Shown: positions 8,735-18,479 of the stretch, one piece after another | How positions within the stretch are numbered: position 1 is the first letter of the stretch | Layout of the letters: each line of letters opens with the position of its first letter | Assembly: GCF_000384295.1 (NCBI RefSeq) | Contig: NZ_KB913037.1 | Location: 6,945,533 to 7,009,532 of the forward strand | DNA from: Amycolatopsis balhimycina FH 1894 | GTDB taxonomy: Bacteria; Actinomycetota; Actinomycetes; Mycobacteriales; Pseudonocardiaceae | Direction of reading: 5' to 3' | DNA: 64,000 bases | Notes under the pieces: model-generated | Database searches by the model: none | Told to the model about the DNA's origin: nothing | Seen by the model: only the letters and a program-made list of their open reading frames with translations | Made by a program: the position numbers and the translations under genes

Positions 8735-9615
8735 GCCACGCCTGGATGCCGTCCTCGCCGTGCGGCGACGGCTGCCTCACCGCCGACGACCCGGTTGTCG
8801 GCCTCCCACGCAGGATCCTGCGTTTCACAGCGGCGGTCTTCGCCGTTCTCGCGGCGCTGCTGTCGACGCCGTTGCTGCTGGTGACGCCGGGCCGGGAGCG
8901 GCTGCTCCGGCTGATCTTCCGCGGCGCCCTGCGCGCGTTCGGCGTCCGGCTGGACATCCGGGGTGGCGCCGATTTCCTGACCGCCCCGGCCGGCCGTGGT
9001 GCCCTGGTGGTCAACAACCACATCTCGTGGCTGGACATCGTGGCGATCAACGCGCTCCGCCCGATGCGCGCGCTGGCCAAGAAGGAGATCGCGGGCTGGC
9101 CGGTGCTGGGCGGCCTGGTCCGCCGCGGCGGCAGCATCTTCCTGGACCGGGAGCGTCTGACGACGCTGCCCGCCACGATGGCCGAGCTGGCTGCGGCGCT
9201 GCGCACGGGTTCGCTGGTGAGCGTGACGCCGGAGGGCACCACGTGGTGCGGCTTGGCGTCTGGCCGCTTCACGACGGCGACGTTCCAGGCGGCCATCGAC
9301 GGCGGCGTCCCCGTACGCCCGATCGCACTGAGGTATCGCCTCGCCGACGGCCGCGAGACCAGCCGTCCGGCGTTCATCGGCCCGGAGTCGTTGATCGCTT
9401 CGCTGCGCCGGGTCGCGGCTTTGCGCGGCCTGGTGCTGGAGATCCACGTCTGCCCGGAGATCGCCCCGGGCCGCGCGGAGAACCGCCGCGAACTGGCTGC
9501 CCTCGCCGAAGCGGCCGTCCACTCCGCACTGGGCACGGTGCAGATCCCGGTCCAGCAACGACGCCGGGCCCCACGAGGGCAGAAGGCGCCACTGGCTTCG
9601 CCTCCCGCGAAGTGA
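8731..9615 (+). CDS. PlsC-type 1-acyl-glycerol-phosphate (lysolipid) acyltransferase
   Basis: A 294-aa membrane-associated acyltransferase. It has a hydrophobic N-terminal segment (about residues 30-52). The catalytic HX4D motif is NNHISWLD, followed by the glycine-rich FLDR block and the PEGTTW acceptor motif. It starts inside the preceding gene's stop codon (ATGA). Position and pairing match Rv3026c. It likely adds the second acyl chain to a lipid made by its partner. Confidence 0.88.
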   Translation: MSHAWMPSSPCGDGCLTADDPVVGLPRRILRFTAAVFAVLAALLSTPLLLVTPGRERLLRLIFRGALRAFGVRLDIRGGADFLTAPAGRGALVVNNHISWLDIVAINALRPMRALAKKEIAGWPVLGGLVRRGGSIFLDRERLTTLPATMAELAAALRTGSLVSVTPEGTTWCGLASGRFTTATFQAAIDGGVPVRPIALRYRLADGRETSRPAFIGPESLIASLRRVAALRGLVLEIHVCPEIAPGRAENRRELAALAEAAVHSALGTVQIPVQQRRRAPRGQKAPLASPPAK

Positions 9616-9622
9616 TCCGGGC

Positions 9623-9647
9623 CCTGTCGCCGCGATCCGGCGACAGG
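9623..9647 (+). terminator. Hairpin after the acyltransferase pair
   Basis: CCTGTCGCC (9623-9631) pairs with GGCGACAGG (9639-9647), 8 nt past the stop. The stretch 9648-9923 beyond it holds no gene that I can support. Confidence 0.6.
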
Positions 9648-9923
9648 CCCGGGTTGACTTCGGCTTGCTCTCCGGGCGGGGGGTCGGGTCCCGTTCAGCC
9701 GAGGCCTTGCCGAACGTCTACCGAGCGAGTCGAGCTGTTCGACGTGGTCACGACGTGTTCGGGCAGCTGCCCGCCCGAGAGCGTTCGGTGCCGGTCAGCC
9801 CTTCGAGGAGCCACCAAGACCGCTCGGCCTCAGATCAACCAGCCGAAGAAAGTGCACGCAACCCGCTGCGCTCGCCCAGACTGAACGGCGCAGCGGCCCG
9901 CGTCCCGCGGACATCCGCGACGC

Positions 9924-10826
9924 TCAGCCGACGGCGATCGTCAGCTTCCCGCCGGGGTGCCCACCCTCGCTTTCGACCTGCGCCGCGGCCGCCTCGGCGA
10001 GCGGATAGCTCCTGCCCTGCGCGACGCGGACCCCGCGCTCGGTGACCCAGCCGGCGATTTCGGTCAGCACTTCGCGCGTCTGCTCACCCATGCTGGTGAA
10101 CGGGATGCCCAGCTCGAAAGCGGCGCCGTCGGCGATGGTGATGATCCGGTCCTTCGTGCCCCGCAGCTCGACCGACGCCGGCAGCACACCGCGGCCGGCG
10201 GCGTCGAAAACGGCGTCGACCGGCCCGGACACGACCTCGCGGACGCGCTCCAGCCAGCCGTCGCCGTAGAGCACGGGAACGACGCCCAGCGACTTCAGGT
10301 CGTTGAGGCTCCGGCTCCCGCCGGTGCCGATGACGGTCAGGCCCCGCGCGACGGCGAGTTGAGCGGCGAACCGGCCCACGGTGCCGCTGGCGCCGTGGAT
10401 CAGCAGCGTTTCGCCCTCGCGGACACCGAGTAGTCCGAGAGCGCGAAGCGCCGTCTCTCCGGCGACCGGCACCGCCGCCGCGTCCGCCCAGGAAAGGGCC
10501 GCCGGCTTCGGCGCGACCGTCTTCGCCAACGCGTACTCGGCGTAGGCGCCGGTTTCGGACCAGCCGAACACGTCGTCGCCCACGGCGAAGTCCGCGCCCT
10601 CACCGACGGCGTCGACGACCCCGGCGACCTCCAGACCGGGGATTTGCTGGAAGGGGGCCTGGAGGTTCTGCTGCATGGCGCCGCTGCGGATCTTCCAGTC
10701 GATCGGGTTCACCCCGGCGACCCGGACGCTCAGCCGCACCTGCCCGGGGCCGGGCTCCGGGACCGGCACCTCGGACAGCTGCAGGACGTCCGGTCCGCCG
10801 TAAGCGGAGAAGGTGATCGCTCGCAT
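9924..10826 (-). CDS. Zinc-independent MDR / quinone oxidoreductase-like NADP oxidoreductase
   Basis: A 300-aa medium-chain dehydrogenase/reductase. It has the N-terminal AYGGPDVL pattern of quinone oxidoreductases, GVNPIDWKIRSG, and the NADP-binding loop HGASGTVGRFAAQLA. Structural-zinc cysteines are absent, as usual in this subgroup. It is transcribed divergently from the LuxR-type regulator, with 156 nt between them, so that regulator is a candidate controller. The substrate is not predictable. Confidence 0.88.
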   Translation of the reverse strand: MRAITFSAYGGPDVLQLSEVPVPEPGPGQVRLSVRVAGVNPIDWKIRSGAMQQNLQAPFQQIPGLEVAGVVDAVGEGADFAVGDDVFGWSETGAYAEYALAKTVAPKPAALSWADAAAVPVAGETALRALGLLGVREGETLLIHGASGTVGRFAAQLAVARGLTVIGTGGSRSLNDLKSLGVVPVLYGDGWLERVREVVSGPVDAVFDAAGRGVLPASVELRGTKDRIITIADGAAFELGIPFTSMGEQTREVLTEIAGWVTERGVRVAQGRSYPLAEAAAAQVESEGGHPGGKLTIAVG

Positions 10827-10982
10827 GATTTCTCTGCGCTCCTTCGTGGGGGACTTGCATGGTCGAATGTCCTCCCCGGCGAGTCAACTCGCCCGGCGGC
10901 CCCGCCGAACCGCCCGGACGAGCAGTGTTCACTAGCCGGACGAGCAGGCCGCCGGATCGTGGACCCGCCTACGTTGGACGCC

Positions 10983-12266
10983 ATGGACGCTTCCTGGTCG
11001 GATCCGCGACACGTGCTGGACGTCGTCGAGCGGACGCTGTCGGCGCCGCGGCCCCAGCTGCTCAGCCGGTTCTCCGCCGAGCTGGGAAAGCTGATCCCGC
11101 ACCGCGCTGCCGCGATGCAGACAGGGGACTGCCCCCGCAGCCCGCTCAAGGTCGTCGGGGACGAGGCGATCGCCCGCGCCGTGACGAGCATCGAGCTCCA
11201 GCACCTGGGCGACCGCAGCGAGCCGGGCAAGGCTCTGGTGGTGGACGGCGTGCTCGGCGGCGTCGAGCGCCGTCTCGTCCTGCTGGCGTCGGCGCCGGTC
11301 GTCGGCAGGGGCGCCGTGCTCGCGGTGGTGCCCGAGGACGCGGAGCCGCCGTCGGCCGAGCTGGAGCTGGCCGCTCAGCTGTGGCACATCCTCAGCACGG
11401 ACGCCGGCCGGCGCGCGACGGACCCGAGCCCGGACATCCTGGCCGGGAGCCTCGCCGCGGCTTCGGCGCGAGCCCAGGTGATCACCGACCTCGGCCAGGC
11501 TCACGCGACGACCCTGGCCACGATCCTGGCTGTGCTGCGCTCCGGACGGCTCTCCGACGTCGGCGCCCGCCGTACCGCGGTCGACCTCGCCGCCGGCGCG
11601 CTGCTCGACCTCAAAGGTGTCGTCGACCGCGACCACGCCGTGTCCTCAGAACAGGCGGAGGCGGCCTTCGCAGTACTCAAGACCCAGCTCGCGGACCTGG
11701 TACGGCACACCGAGGTCGACGTCGACCTCGTCGACCCGGTCGGCGACGCGTCCCTGCCGCAGGACATCGCGCACACCGCGCGGACCCTGACTCGCGGCCT
11801 CGTGCTCGCCGCCGTGGGCCGTCCGGCGACCACGCGACTGCGGGCCTCCTGGCGGCTGGACGGATCGGTCCTGCGGATCACGGTCCGCGACGACAGCCCC
11901 GAGGTCGCCGACGCGATCCCGGCCAGAGGCCTGACCGACCGGCTCACGACGCTCGGCGGCCACTGGGAGGTCGACGCGGTCCCCGGCTGGGGCACGACGA
12001 TCACCGCCGTCCTCCCGCTCGGCGTGGCCGAACCGCCGGAGCTGCGTCCTCTCGACCGGCTCAACCCGCGCGAGCTCGAGGTCCTGTCAGGCATCGCCCA
12101 AGGCCTGCGCAACCGGCAGATCGCCGAACATCTGCAGCTCAGCGAGCATACGGTCAAGTTCCACGTCCGCAACATCCTGGACAAGCTGGACGTCAGCTCA
12201 TGCGGCGAGGCCGCCGCGCTGGTCCGCGACCTGCCACTCGAGCCGGTGGCGCGCCGCTCGGCCTGA
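10983..12266 (+). CDS. Histidine-kinase-like ATPase domain fused to a LuxR-type DNA-binding domain
   Basis: A 427-aa protein. Residues 1-140 look GAF-like by composition (inferred). About 165-250 form a helical region with a possible dimerisation segment (AHATTLATILAVLRSG). About 260-350 resemble a degenerate HATPase, with RDDSPE in place of an N/G1 box and a final GWGTTITAVLP G2-like end. The last 65 residues are a LuxR HTH (LNPRELEVLSGIAQGLRNRQIAEHL). Start ATG 10983 lies 7 nt after a -10 TACGTT, so it is probably leaderless. It appears to combine sensor and effector in one chain. No separate partner kinase is adjacent. Confidence 0.75.
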   Translation: MDASWSDPRHVLDVVERTLSAPRPQLLSRFSAELGKLIPHRAAAMQTGDCPRSPLKVVGDEAIARAVTSIELQHLGDRSEPGKALVVDGVLGGVERRLVLLASAPVVGRGAVLAVVPEDAEPPSAELELAAQLWHILSTDAGRRATDPSPDILAGSLAAASARAQVITDLGQAHATTLATILAVLRSGRLSDVGARRTAVDLAAGALLDLKGVVDRDHAVSSEQAEAAFAVLKTQLADLVRHTEVDVDLVDPVGDASLPQDIAHTARTLTRGLVLAAVGRPATTRLRASWRLDGSVLRITVRDDSPEVADAIPARGLTDRLTTLGGHWEVDAVPGWGTTITAVLPLGVAEPPELRPLDRLNPRELEVLSGIAQGLRNRQIAEHLQLSEHTVKFHVRNILDKLDVSSCGEAAALVRDLPLEPVARRSA

Positions 12267-12271
12267 CCAGC

Positions 12272-12302
12272 TTGACCTCCACTGTGCTGGAGAGTGCAGG
12301 CT
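12272..12302 (+). promoter_or_regulatory. MerR-type promoter of the MFS transporter
   Basis: -35 TTGACC (12272-12277) and -10 CAGGCT (12297-12302) are separated by an over-long 19-bp spacer. The spacer region carries the inverted repeat CTCCA-CTGTGC-TGGAG (12277-12281 and 12288-12292). Long spacer plus embedded dyad is the hallmark of promoters activated by MerR-family proteins. The predicted start of transcription falls at or next to ATG 12310. Confidence 0.65.
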
Positions 12303-12309
12303 GCTGATC

Positions 12310-13677
12310 ATGGCATCGACGATCGACTCGGCACCTCGTCGCCGAAGTGTGCTCTGGAGTCCGGAACACCGGCTGACCACGGTCGCGCTGCTGCTCGTGG
12401 TCACGTTGGTCGCGTTCGAGAACATGGGCGTCGCGACGGCGATGCCGACCCTGGTCGCCGACCTCCACGGACTGTCACTCTATTCGTGGCCGTTCACGAT
12501 CTTTCTGATTTCGAGTGTGGTCGCGACGGTGCTGTCCGGCCGGATCGGCGACCGCCGCGGCCCTGCGCCGGCATTGCTCACGGGACCAGCGCTGTTCGCG
12601 GCTGGTCTGATCGTCGCCGGGACGGCGGGTGGAATGCCGGTCTTCCTCTTCGGCCGCGCACTGCAGGGCTTCGGCTCCGGGCTGCTCCTGGTTTCGGTCT
12701 CGCTCCTGATCGCACTGACGTTCACCGACCACGAACGCCCGGTGATCTACGCCGCGAACGCCGCCGCCTGGGTCCTGCCCGCGGTCATCGGGCCTTCGGT
12801 CGCCGGAGTCGTGACTGTCAGTGCCGGCTGGCGTTGGGTCTTCCTCGGCCTGGTCCCGCTGGTGGTGGTCGGCGTGATCATGCTGGTCGTGGTCGTCCGG
12901 CGCTTGCCGGCTCACACGCCAGCCACGGGCGGTCGCCGCGCGAGCGTCCCCCAAGCGATCATCGTCGCGCTGGGAGTCGCGGCATTGACCTGGGCGGCCC
13001 AGCACCAGTCGCTCCTGGCTCTCGGCTACGGCACGGTGGGGCTCGTGGCCCTGGGGTACGCCCTGCGGACGCTGCTGCCGGTCGGGACGTTGACCTCCCG
13101 CCCCGGCCTGCCGACGGTCGTAGCCGCTCGCGCCCTGATTGCCGGGGCTTACGCGGGGATGGAGGCGTACTTGCCTCTGACGATGAGCGCGGTCCACGGC
13201 TACAGCCCGGCTCTTGCCGGCCTGCCGCTGACGATCACGGCCTTGGGCTGGTCCGCGGCCTCGGCAGCGCAAGGCCGCTACCTCAGCTGGTCAAGGGAGG
13301 CATCCCTGCGCACCGGGTTCTGGCTGGTCGCGGTCGGTCTCGCCGGCTTCGGCCTGGTGTCGCAACCGTGGTTCCCCGGCTGGCCGGCGTTCGTGGCCTG
13401 CGCCATGGGCGGTGCCGGCATGGGCATCGCGATGCCCGCGATCTCCGTCCTGCTGCTCCGCTACTCGCCGGAAGGTGAGCGCGGGTTCAACACCTCGGCA
13501 ATGCAGCTCGCGGACTGGGTGGGCTCAGCGCTGCTCATCGGCTTGGGCGGTGTCCTGCTCGGTGTGGTCGGTTCGGTTCTCGACCCCTCGCCGGCGATGG
13601 CCCTGCTCACGATGGCCTTGGTCGCGCTCGCGATGCTGGGCGTCCGGCTGACCGGACGATGGCCGTCAAAGGTGTGA
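12310..13677 (+). CDS. MFS drug/metabolite transporter
   Basis: A 455-aa major facilitator with about 14 hydrophobic segments (DHA2-like) and the loop 2-3 motif A variant GRIGDRRG near residue 78. It should export small molecules by proton antiport. There is no Shine-Dalgarno; the -10 of a MerR-type promoter ends 7 nt before ATG, so the mRNA is probably leaderless. It starts 43 nt after the LuxR-type gene but appears to have its own inducible promoter. Confidence 0.9.
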   Translation: MASTIDSAPRRRSVLWSPEHRLTTVALLLVVTLVAFENMGVATAMPTLVADLHGLSLYSWPFTIFLISSVVATVLSGRIGDRRGPAPALLTGPALFAAGLIVAGTAGGMPVFLFGRALQGFGSGLLLVSVSLLIALTFTDHERPVIYAANAAAWVLPAVIGPSVAGVVTVSAGWRWVFLGLVPLVVVGVIMLVVVVRRLPAHTPATGGRRASVPQAIIVALGVAALTWAAQHQSLLALGYGTVGLVALGYALRTLLPVGTLTSRPGLPTVVAARALIAGAYAGMEAYLPLTMSAVHGYSPALAGLPLTITALGWSAASAAQGRYLSWSREASLRTGFWLVAVGLAGFGLVSQPWFPGWPAFVACAMGGAGMGIAMPAISVLLLRYSPEGERGFNTSAMQLADWVGSALLIGLGGVLLGVVGSVLDPSPAMALLTMALVALAMLGVRLTGRWPSKV

Positions 13678-13678
13678 C

Positions 13679-13705
13679 AGCCCACTTCGAGGACCAGGGT
13701 GGGCT
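13679..13705 (+). terminator. Short hairpin after the MFS gene
   Basis: AGCCCAC (13679-13685) pairs with GTGGGCT (13699-13705), directly past the stop codon. Confidence 0.5.
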
Positions 13706-13741
13706 TCGTCACGCGCCGGAGCGGACTACCCTGAAGAGGCG

Positions 13742-14938
13742 ATGACCTATCTCGACCACGCGGCGACCACTCCGATGTTGCCGGAAGCCATAGCGGCGAT
13801 GACCGAGGCGCTGTCCACCGTGGGCAACGCCTCCGCCCTGCATTCTTCGGGCCGCCGGGCCCGGCGGATGGTCGAGGAAGCCCGCGAAACCATCGCTGAA
13901 GCTCTTGGCGCTCGTCCCTCCGAAGTGATCTTCACTGGCGGTGGCACCGAGAGTGACAATCTCGCGATCAAGGGCATCTACTGGGCCCGCCAGGAGGAGC
14001 AGGAGCAGCGTCGTCGCATTCTGTGCGGGGCCGCGGAGCACCACGCTGTGCTCGACACCGTCGAATGGCTCGAAGCTCACTGCGGTGCCGAGGTCGTTCT
14101 CCTCGACGTGGACGGTGCGGGGCGGGTCTCGCCTGAGGTCCTCCGTGCCGCCATCGCCGCGGATCCCGAAACCGTGGCGATGGCGACCGTGATGTGGGCG
14201 AACAACGAGGTCGGCACGATCAATCCGATCGCTGACCTCGCTGCGGTCTGTGCGGAGTTCGATGTCCCTTTCCACACCGACGCGGTTCAGGCTGTCGGTG
14301 CCATCCCGGTCGACTTCGCGGCCAGCGGCGCCGCTGCGCTCACCCTCACCGGACACAAGCTCGGCGGCCCATTCGGCGTGGGCGCACTTTTGCTGGGACG
14401 CGATGTGACCTGCGTGCCCCTTTTGCATGGCGGAGGTCAGGAACGCAACGTCCGTTCTGGCACCCTGGACGTCCCCGCGATCGTGGGTTTCGCGGCTGCT
14501 GTCAGAACCAGCGTCGCGGCCCGTGATGAATACGCGAAGCGCGTCGAGGATCTCCGCGATGGGCTGATCGAGGTTATCCAGCGCGAAGTACCCGACGCCG
14601 TTCTCAACGGCGGAGACGGCGAGCGGCTGCCCAGCCACGCCCACTTCACATTCCCCGGGTGTGCCGGCGACAGCCTACTGATGCTGCTTGACGCCAAGGG
14701 CATCGAGTGTTCGACCGGGTCCGCCTGCACGGCAGGTGTCGCCGAGCCGAGCCACGTACTGCTCGCCATGGGCGCCGACCCGGCAGCCGCCCGTGGCTCC
14801 CTTCGTTTCTCTCTCGGCCACACGTCCACCGCCGCGGACATTGCGGCAGTGGCTGCCGAGATCGGTGGCGTCGTCATGCGAGCCCGGCAGGCCGGACTCG
14901 CCGGAATGCGCAAGCAGACCCAGAAGCAAGAGGTGTGA
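13742..14938 (+). CDS. iscS: Cysteine desulfurase (IscS/NifS family)
   Basis: A 398-aa PLP enzyme that removes sulfur from L-cysteine. Key residues are in register with E. coli IscS: His100/101 after GAAEH, Asp180 and Gln183 in HTDAVQ, PLP Lys206 in TGHK, and the persulfide Cys329 in GSACTAG. The downstream mnmA begins 4 nt after the stop, so the immediate role is supplying sulfur for tRNA 2-thiouridine. It matches Rv3025c. Confidence 0.95.
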   Translation: MTYLDHAATTPMLPEAIAAMTEALSTVGNASALHSSGRRARRMVEEARETIAEALGARPSEVIFTGGGTESDNLAIKGIYWARQEEQEQRRRILCGAAEHHAVLDTVEWLEAHCGAEVVLLDVDGAGRVSPEVLRAAIAADPETVAMATVMWANNEVGTINPIADLAAVCAEFDVPFHTDAVQAVGAIPVDFAASGAAALTLTGHKLGGPFGVGALLLGRDVTCVPLLHGGGQERNVRSGTLDVPAIVGFAAAVRTSVAARDEYAKRVEDLRDGLIEVIQREVPDAVLNGGDGERLPSHAHFTFPGCAGDSLLMLLDAKGIECSTGSACTAGVAEPSHVLLAMGADPAAARGSLRFSLGHTSTAADIAAVAAEIGGVVMRARQAGLAGMRKQTQKQEV

Positions 14939-14942
14939 GGCA

Positions 14943-16034
14943 ATGCGGGTTTTGGCCGCGATGAGCGGAGGAGTCGACTCGGCGGTCGCCGCGGCACGTG
15001 CGGTCGACGCCGGGCACGATGTCGTCGGCGTGCATCTGGCGCTGTCGGCCAAACCGGGGACCTTGCGGACCGGCTCGCGCGGATGTTGCACGATCGAAGA
15101 CTCCCACGACGCCCGGCGGGTCGCTGACATCCTCGGGATTCCTTTCTACATCTGGGATTTCGCCGAGCGCTTCACCGAAGAGGTCGTCGAGACCTTCGTC
15201 GGCGAGTACGCCGCCGGACGCACCCCTAATCCGTGCGTCACGTGCAACGAGAAGATCAAGTTCGAAGCACTTCTCGAAAAGGCGATGGCGCTCGGATTCG
15301 ACGCCGTCGCGACAGGTCACTATGCGCGCCTCTCGGTGGTAGACGGTGTGCCTGAGCTGCGTCGCAGTGCGGACAGCGGCAAGGACCAGTCGTACGTCCT
15401 CGCCTCCCTCACGGCGGAGCAGCTCAGCCACGCCATGTTCCCCCTCGGCGACTCGTGGAAGACCGACGTGCGAGCCGAGGCGGAGCGGCGAGGCCTGTCC
15501 GTCGCCAACAAGCCGGACAGTCACGACATCTGCTTCATTCCTGACGGCGACACCAAAAAGTTCCTGGAGAACCGGCTGGGACAGCGTCCCGGCGAGCTCG
15601 TGGACGCCGAGACTGGTGCGGTCCTCGGACAGCACACCGGGGTGCACGGGTTCACGGTCGGTCAGCGCAAGGGCCTGGGGATCCACGCCCCGGCGCCGGA
15701 CGGCCGTCCCCGGTACGTCTTGTCGCTCGAACCGGTGTCGGGCTCGGTAAAGGTCGGTTCCGCGTCCGGGCTCGGCGTCAAGGTGATCGATGCTGATCGC
15801 GCGATCTGGCCCAGCGGCCGGCCCCTGACCGAGCCGACCGAGTGCATCGTGCAGGTCAGGGCCCACGGCGGCATCGTCGATGCGGTCGCCGACGTGGACT
15901 CCGACACCATGACAGTGCACCTGCGTGAGCCGCTGCGGGGCGTCGCCCCGGGCCAGGTCGTCGTGCTCTATCGCCCGGATCCCGAAGCTGGGGACGTCGT
16001 CTTGGGCAGTGCGAAGATCTCCGGTACCCGCTGA
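14943..16034 (+). CDS. mnmA: tRNA-specific 2-thiouridylase MnmA (TrmU)
   Basis: A 363-aa enzyme that adds sulfur at U34 of tRNA-Glu, Gln and Lys. The ATP PP-loop is SGGVDS (residues 8-13). The redox-active cysteines are Cys101 in NPCVTCN and Cys197 in SHDICFI. The C-terminal beta-barrel domain is complete. It forms an operon with the cysteine desulfurase. The convergent DUF222 gene ends 8 nt away. Confidence 0.96.
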   Translation: MRVLAAMSGGVDSAVAAARAVDAGHDVVGVHLALSAKPGTLRTGSRGCCTIEDSHDARRVADILGIPFYIWDFAERFTEEVVETFVGEYAAGRTPNPCVTCNEKIKFEALLEKAMALGFDAVATGHYARLSVVDGVPELRRSADSGKDQSYVLASLTAEQLSHAMFPLGDSWKTDVRAEAERRGLSVANKPDSHDICFIPDGDTKKFLENRLGQRPGELVDAETGAVLGQHTGVHGFTVGQRKGLGIHAPAPDGRPRYVLSLEPVSGSVKVGSASGLGVKVIDADRAIWPSGRPLTEPTECIVQVRAHGGIVDAVADVDSDTMTVHLREPLRGVAPGQVVVLYRPDPEAGDVVLGSAKISGTR

Positions 16035-16041
16035 CCACCGG

Positions 16042-17307
16042 TCAATTTCGTGGCGTCTTGAGGATTCGGTTAGGCCGCCGGCGAGCCGGGTTCAGCGACG
16101 GTGGCGCTGTCGAATGCACCTGTCCGGCAGGCGTCGCGACGTTCACAGTGCCGTCTGAGGTGACCTCGTAGTCCCAGCCAGGCTGCCCCTTCAGCCTGCG
16201 GTGCCGCGAGCAGTAGGTGACCGGCTGATCTTCGGTTCCTTCGGCCGCGCCCTTCGTTCGAGTCGCTTCGATCCCGCAATTCTGTGCGGGCCGCGTGCAA
16301 CCGGGTTGCCGGCACTCCTGGTCTCGGACCCGGATGAACTCGTCCGCCTTGAGCGGGTAGCGCGTCGGAGAAAGCTCGATCGCCTGGCCAGTGCGTGGGT
16401 CGGTGAGGACCCGTCGCAGCGTCGTGTCGGGTCCGCCGATGATGTGGCGGGCGACTGCGGCCGCGATGGGGCCGCGACCGGCCAGGGCTGCAGGGGATTC
16501 GTTGAGGTTGAGGTAGGTGGCCAGATCGATGTGCAGGAACACCTCGGTGCGTTCGTTCGGTCCACCCGTCCCGCTGAGCAGCAGATCCATGGCCACGTCC
16601 GCCCGGAGCTGGTCCAGTGTTCGCGGCTCGTCCGGCGTCTTCAACGCTCGAGCGGCCCGGTCGATGCGGGCGTAGGCGGCGGTCGCCTTCTCGGTGGGTG
16701 CGTTGTTAACCGACAAATGGGTCACGCCGGTGTCCTGGTGGTGCAAGGTGAATCGCCGCTCGACGAACTTTCGCTCAGTGCGGAGCGCGGCACCTTCCGG
16801 ATCGACCTTCGCCGCTGCGTAAGCCGCGGCCCGGCGGACCTGGGTGGCGTTCCGGCCCGAAACCCGGTCCTCGAGCGCCGCATCGACGACGCTTACATGA
16901 TCTCCTGACAGCCATGCCGTCGCATCCGTGACCTTCATGGCGCGATAGAGGTCGAGTCTGCCGTCGTCCATGAGATTGAGCATGCGCGGGAGACGCGCGA
17001 TCAAGGCGTTGGCCGCGGAAACGATCGCGCTGGCACGGTGTTCCGTTATCGACAAGGCCAACGCTACTTCCGAAGACGCGCTGGGCGCCCGTCTCCGACG
17101 CACGCTCAGGTCGGCGATCGCTCTCAGCTGAAGGGCTTGCAGCTTGGAAATCTCGGCGTCGGTGTCGCGGATGAGATCGATGACCTGGTCGTCTTTCATG
17201 CGCTGCAACGTGTCCGGCTCGGCCCGGACCGATTGCAGCATGAATGGGAGGTTGTAGTCGGTGTCAGTTGCAGGGACAAGCTTGTGGGCTGGTTGTGAAG
17301 GTGCCAT
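16042..17307 (-). CDS. DUF222/13E12-type protein with degenerate HNH domain
   Basis: A 421-aa actinobacterial DUF222 protein with a C-terminal HNH-like module. The zinc knuckle CRQPGCTRPAQNC is present, but the usual Asp-His pair after it is replaced by GIEA, and the usual HH becomes RHRR (CSRHRRLK). The nuclease centre therefore looks damaged. The start is uncertain: ATG 17307 is chosen, and the frame stays open to 17418. Members of this family are multi-copy in actinomycetes and their role is unclear. Confidence 0.8.
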   Translation of the reverse strand: MAPSQPAHKLVPATDTDYNLPFMLQSVRAEPDTLQRMKDDQVIDLIRDTDAEISKLQALQLRAIADLSVRRRRAPSASSEVALALSITEHRASAIVSAANALIARLPRMLNLMDDGRLDLYRAMKVTDATAWLSGDHVSVVDAALEDRVSGRNATQVRRAAAYAAAKVDPEGAALRTERKFVERRFTLHHQDTGVTHLSVNNAPTEKATAAYARIDRAARALKTPDEPRTLDQLRADVAMDLLLSGTGGPNERTEVFLHIDLATYLNLNESPAALAGRGPIAAAVARHIIGGPDTTLRRVLTDPRTGQAIELSPTRYPLKADEFIRVRDQECRQPGCTRPAQNCGIEATRTKGAAEGTEDQPVTYCSRHRRLKGQPGWDYEVTSDGTVNVATPAGQVHSTAPPSLNPARRRPNRILKTPRN

Positions 17308-17536
17308 GAGTCCGACCGTACGGCGGCCCACGAGGAAAGTCACCGGGATTCGATGGAAAGGGTGGTAGAAGGGAGCGAACGGTCCGTTCGCGCCCATCGG
17401 GACTTGACGTGCCCCCATTCATTGGGAATTGTTCGCGTGCGTGGGCGTCCACGTTGCTGTCCCGGGAGGAGGTTTGGCAAGAGAAGTGTCCGAAATGGAC
17501 AGACTTGATCCGGCGGTGAGCCGGCGACATCGGTGC

Positions 17537-17989
17537 TCAGAGCTTGAGCTTGAATCCCGTGTGGCTCGGTGCGAATCCGAGGCGCTCGTAGAATCGGTGC
17601 GCTTCCGTCCTGGAGATGTCCGACGTGAGTTGCACGAGGGAGCACCCGCGTCGTCGCGACTCGTCGATCGCCCACTCCATGATGCCGGTGCCGAGCCCGG
17701 AGCCCCGGTGATCGGCGCGGATTCGCACGGCCTCGATCTGCCCGCGAAGCGAGCCACGTCGGGCCAGGCCGGGAATGATCGTCAGCTGCAAGGTTCCGAC
17801 TGGCTCGTCCTCGGAGACGGCAACCACCAGGAGCTGATTCGGGTCCGAGTCGATTTGGTCGAAGGCGCGCAAGTACGGATCGAGGTTGCCGGGATCGTCC
17901 CGGGTCGCGCCGAGTTGGTCGTCTGCCAGCATGTGCACGATCGCGCCGATGTCGTGACGTCGTGCCCTGCGAATGGTGTAGCCGGTCAC
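17537..17989 (-). CDS. GNAT N-acetyltransferase (paralogue of the upstream gene)
   Basis: A 150-aa acetyltransferase with an intact acetyl-CoA loop RADHRGSGLGTGIM and the C-terminal AHRFYERLGF block. GTG 17989 lies 10 nt after the upstream GNAT stop. The upstream frame is open but would overlap that gene. The sequence aligns along its whole length with the neighbouring GNAT, so the pair arose by tandem duplication. The substrate is unknown. Confidence 0.85.
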   Translation of the reverse strand: MTGYTIRRARRHDIGAIVHMLADDQLGATRDDPGNLDPYLRAFDQIDSDPNQLLVVAVSEDEPVGTLQLTIIPGLARRGSLRGQIEAVRIRADHRGSGLGTGIMEWAIDESRRRGCSLVQLTSDISRTEAHRFYERLGFAPSHTGFKLKL

Positions 17990-17999
17990 GGCGCCAGTA

Positions 18000-18401
18000 T
18001 CACAGGGCTCGGGTGAATCCTTGGTAGCTGTGTTCGAAGCCGAAGCGTGCGTAGAAGTCTTGCAGGTCACCGCGGGCGAGGCCGGAATCCAAGTGCAGGC
18101 GGGTGCAACCTCGCCGGCGGGCTTCGTCGATGCCCCACGTCAGGAGCGCGCTCGTCACGCCGCGCCGGGCGGCGCGGATGCCCTCCAGCAGTCCACGGGT
18201 GGCGCCTTCCCATGCGAGGCCCCGCAACACGGTCAGTTGTGCGGTGCCGGCGACACCGTTGTCGTCCTCGGCTACGACGAGCGTCACGTGAGGGGTATTC
18301 ATGAGTTCGCCGAGCGCGGCTGCCAGCGGCTCCCCCGGTGCGCCGAACAGGCGTACGAGCGCCTCGATGTCCGTTGCCCGGGCACGTCTGATGACATCCA
18401 T
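18000..18401 (-). CDS. GNAT-fold protein with degraded acetyl-CoA loop
   Basis: A 133-aa protein aligned with the next gene (shared: IRRAR..DIEALV, VAGTAQLTVLRGLA, DEARRRGC, FYARFGFEHSYQGF). The R/Q-x-x-G-x-G/A loop that holds acetyl-CoA pyrophosphate is not intact: RADHRGSGLGTG of the paralogue is replaced by a shorter RAARRGVTSA. It may have weak or altered activity. It is cotranscribed with the intact copy. Confidence 0.8.
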   Translation of the reverse strand: MDVIRRARATDIEALVRLFGAPGEPLAAALGELMNTPHVTLVVAEDDNGVAGTAQLTVLRGLAWEGATRGLLEGIRAARRGVTSALLTWGIDEARRRGCTRLHLDSGLARGDLQDFYARFGFEHSYQGFTRAL

Positions 18402-18479
18402 TGCGCCCAGTATGCAGGAAGCGGGGCGACGATCGTAACTGCCGCGAGCTGCTGCCCACGGTGGCTCGCTGTGTGTCCT

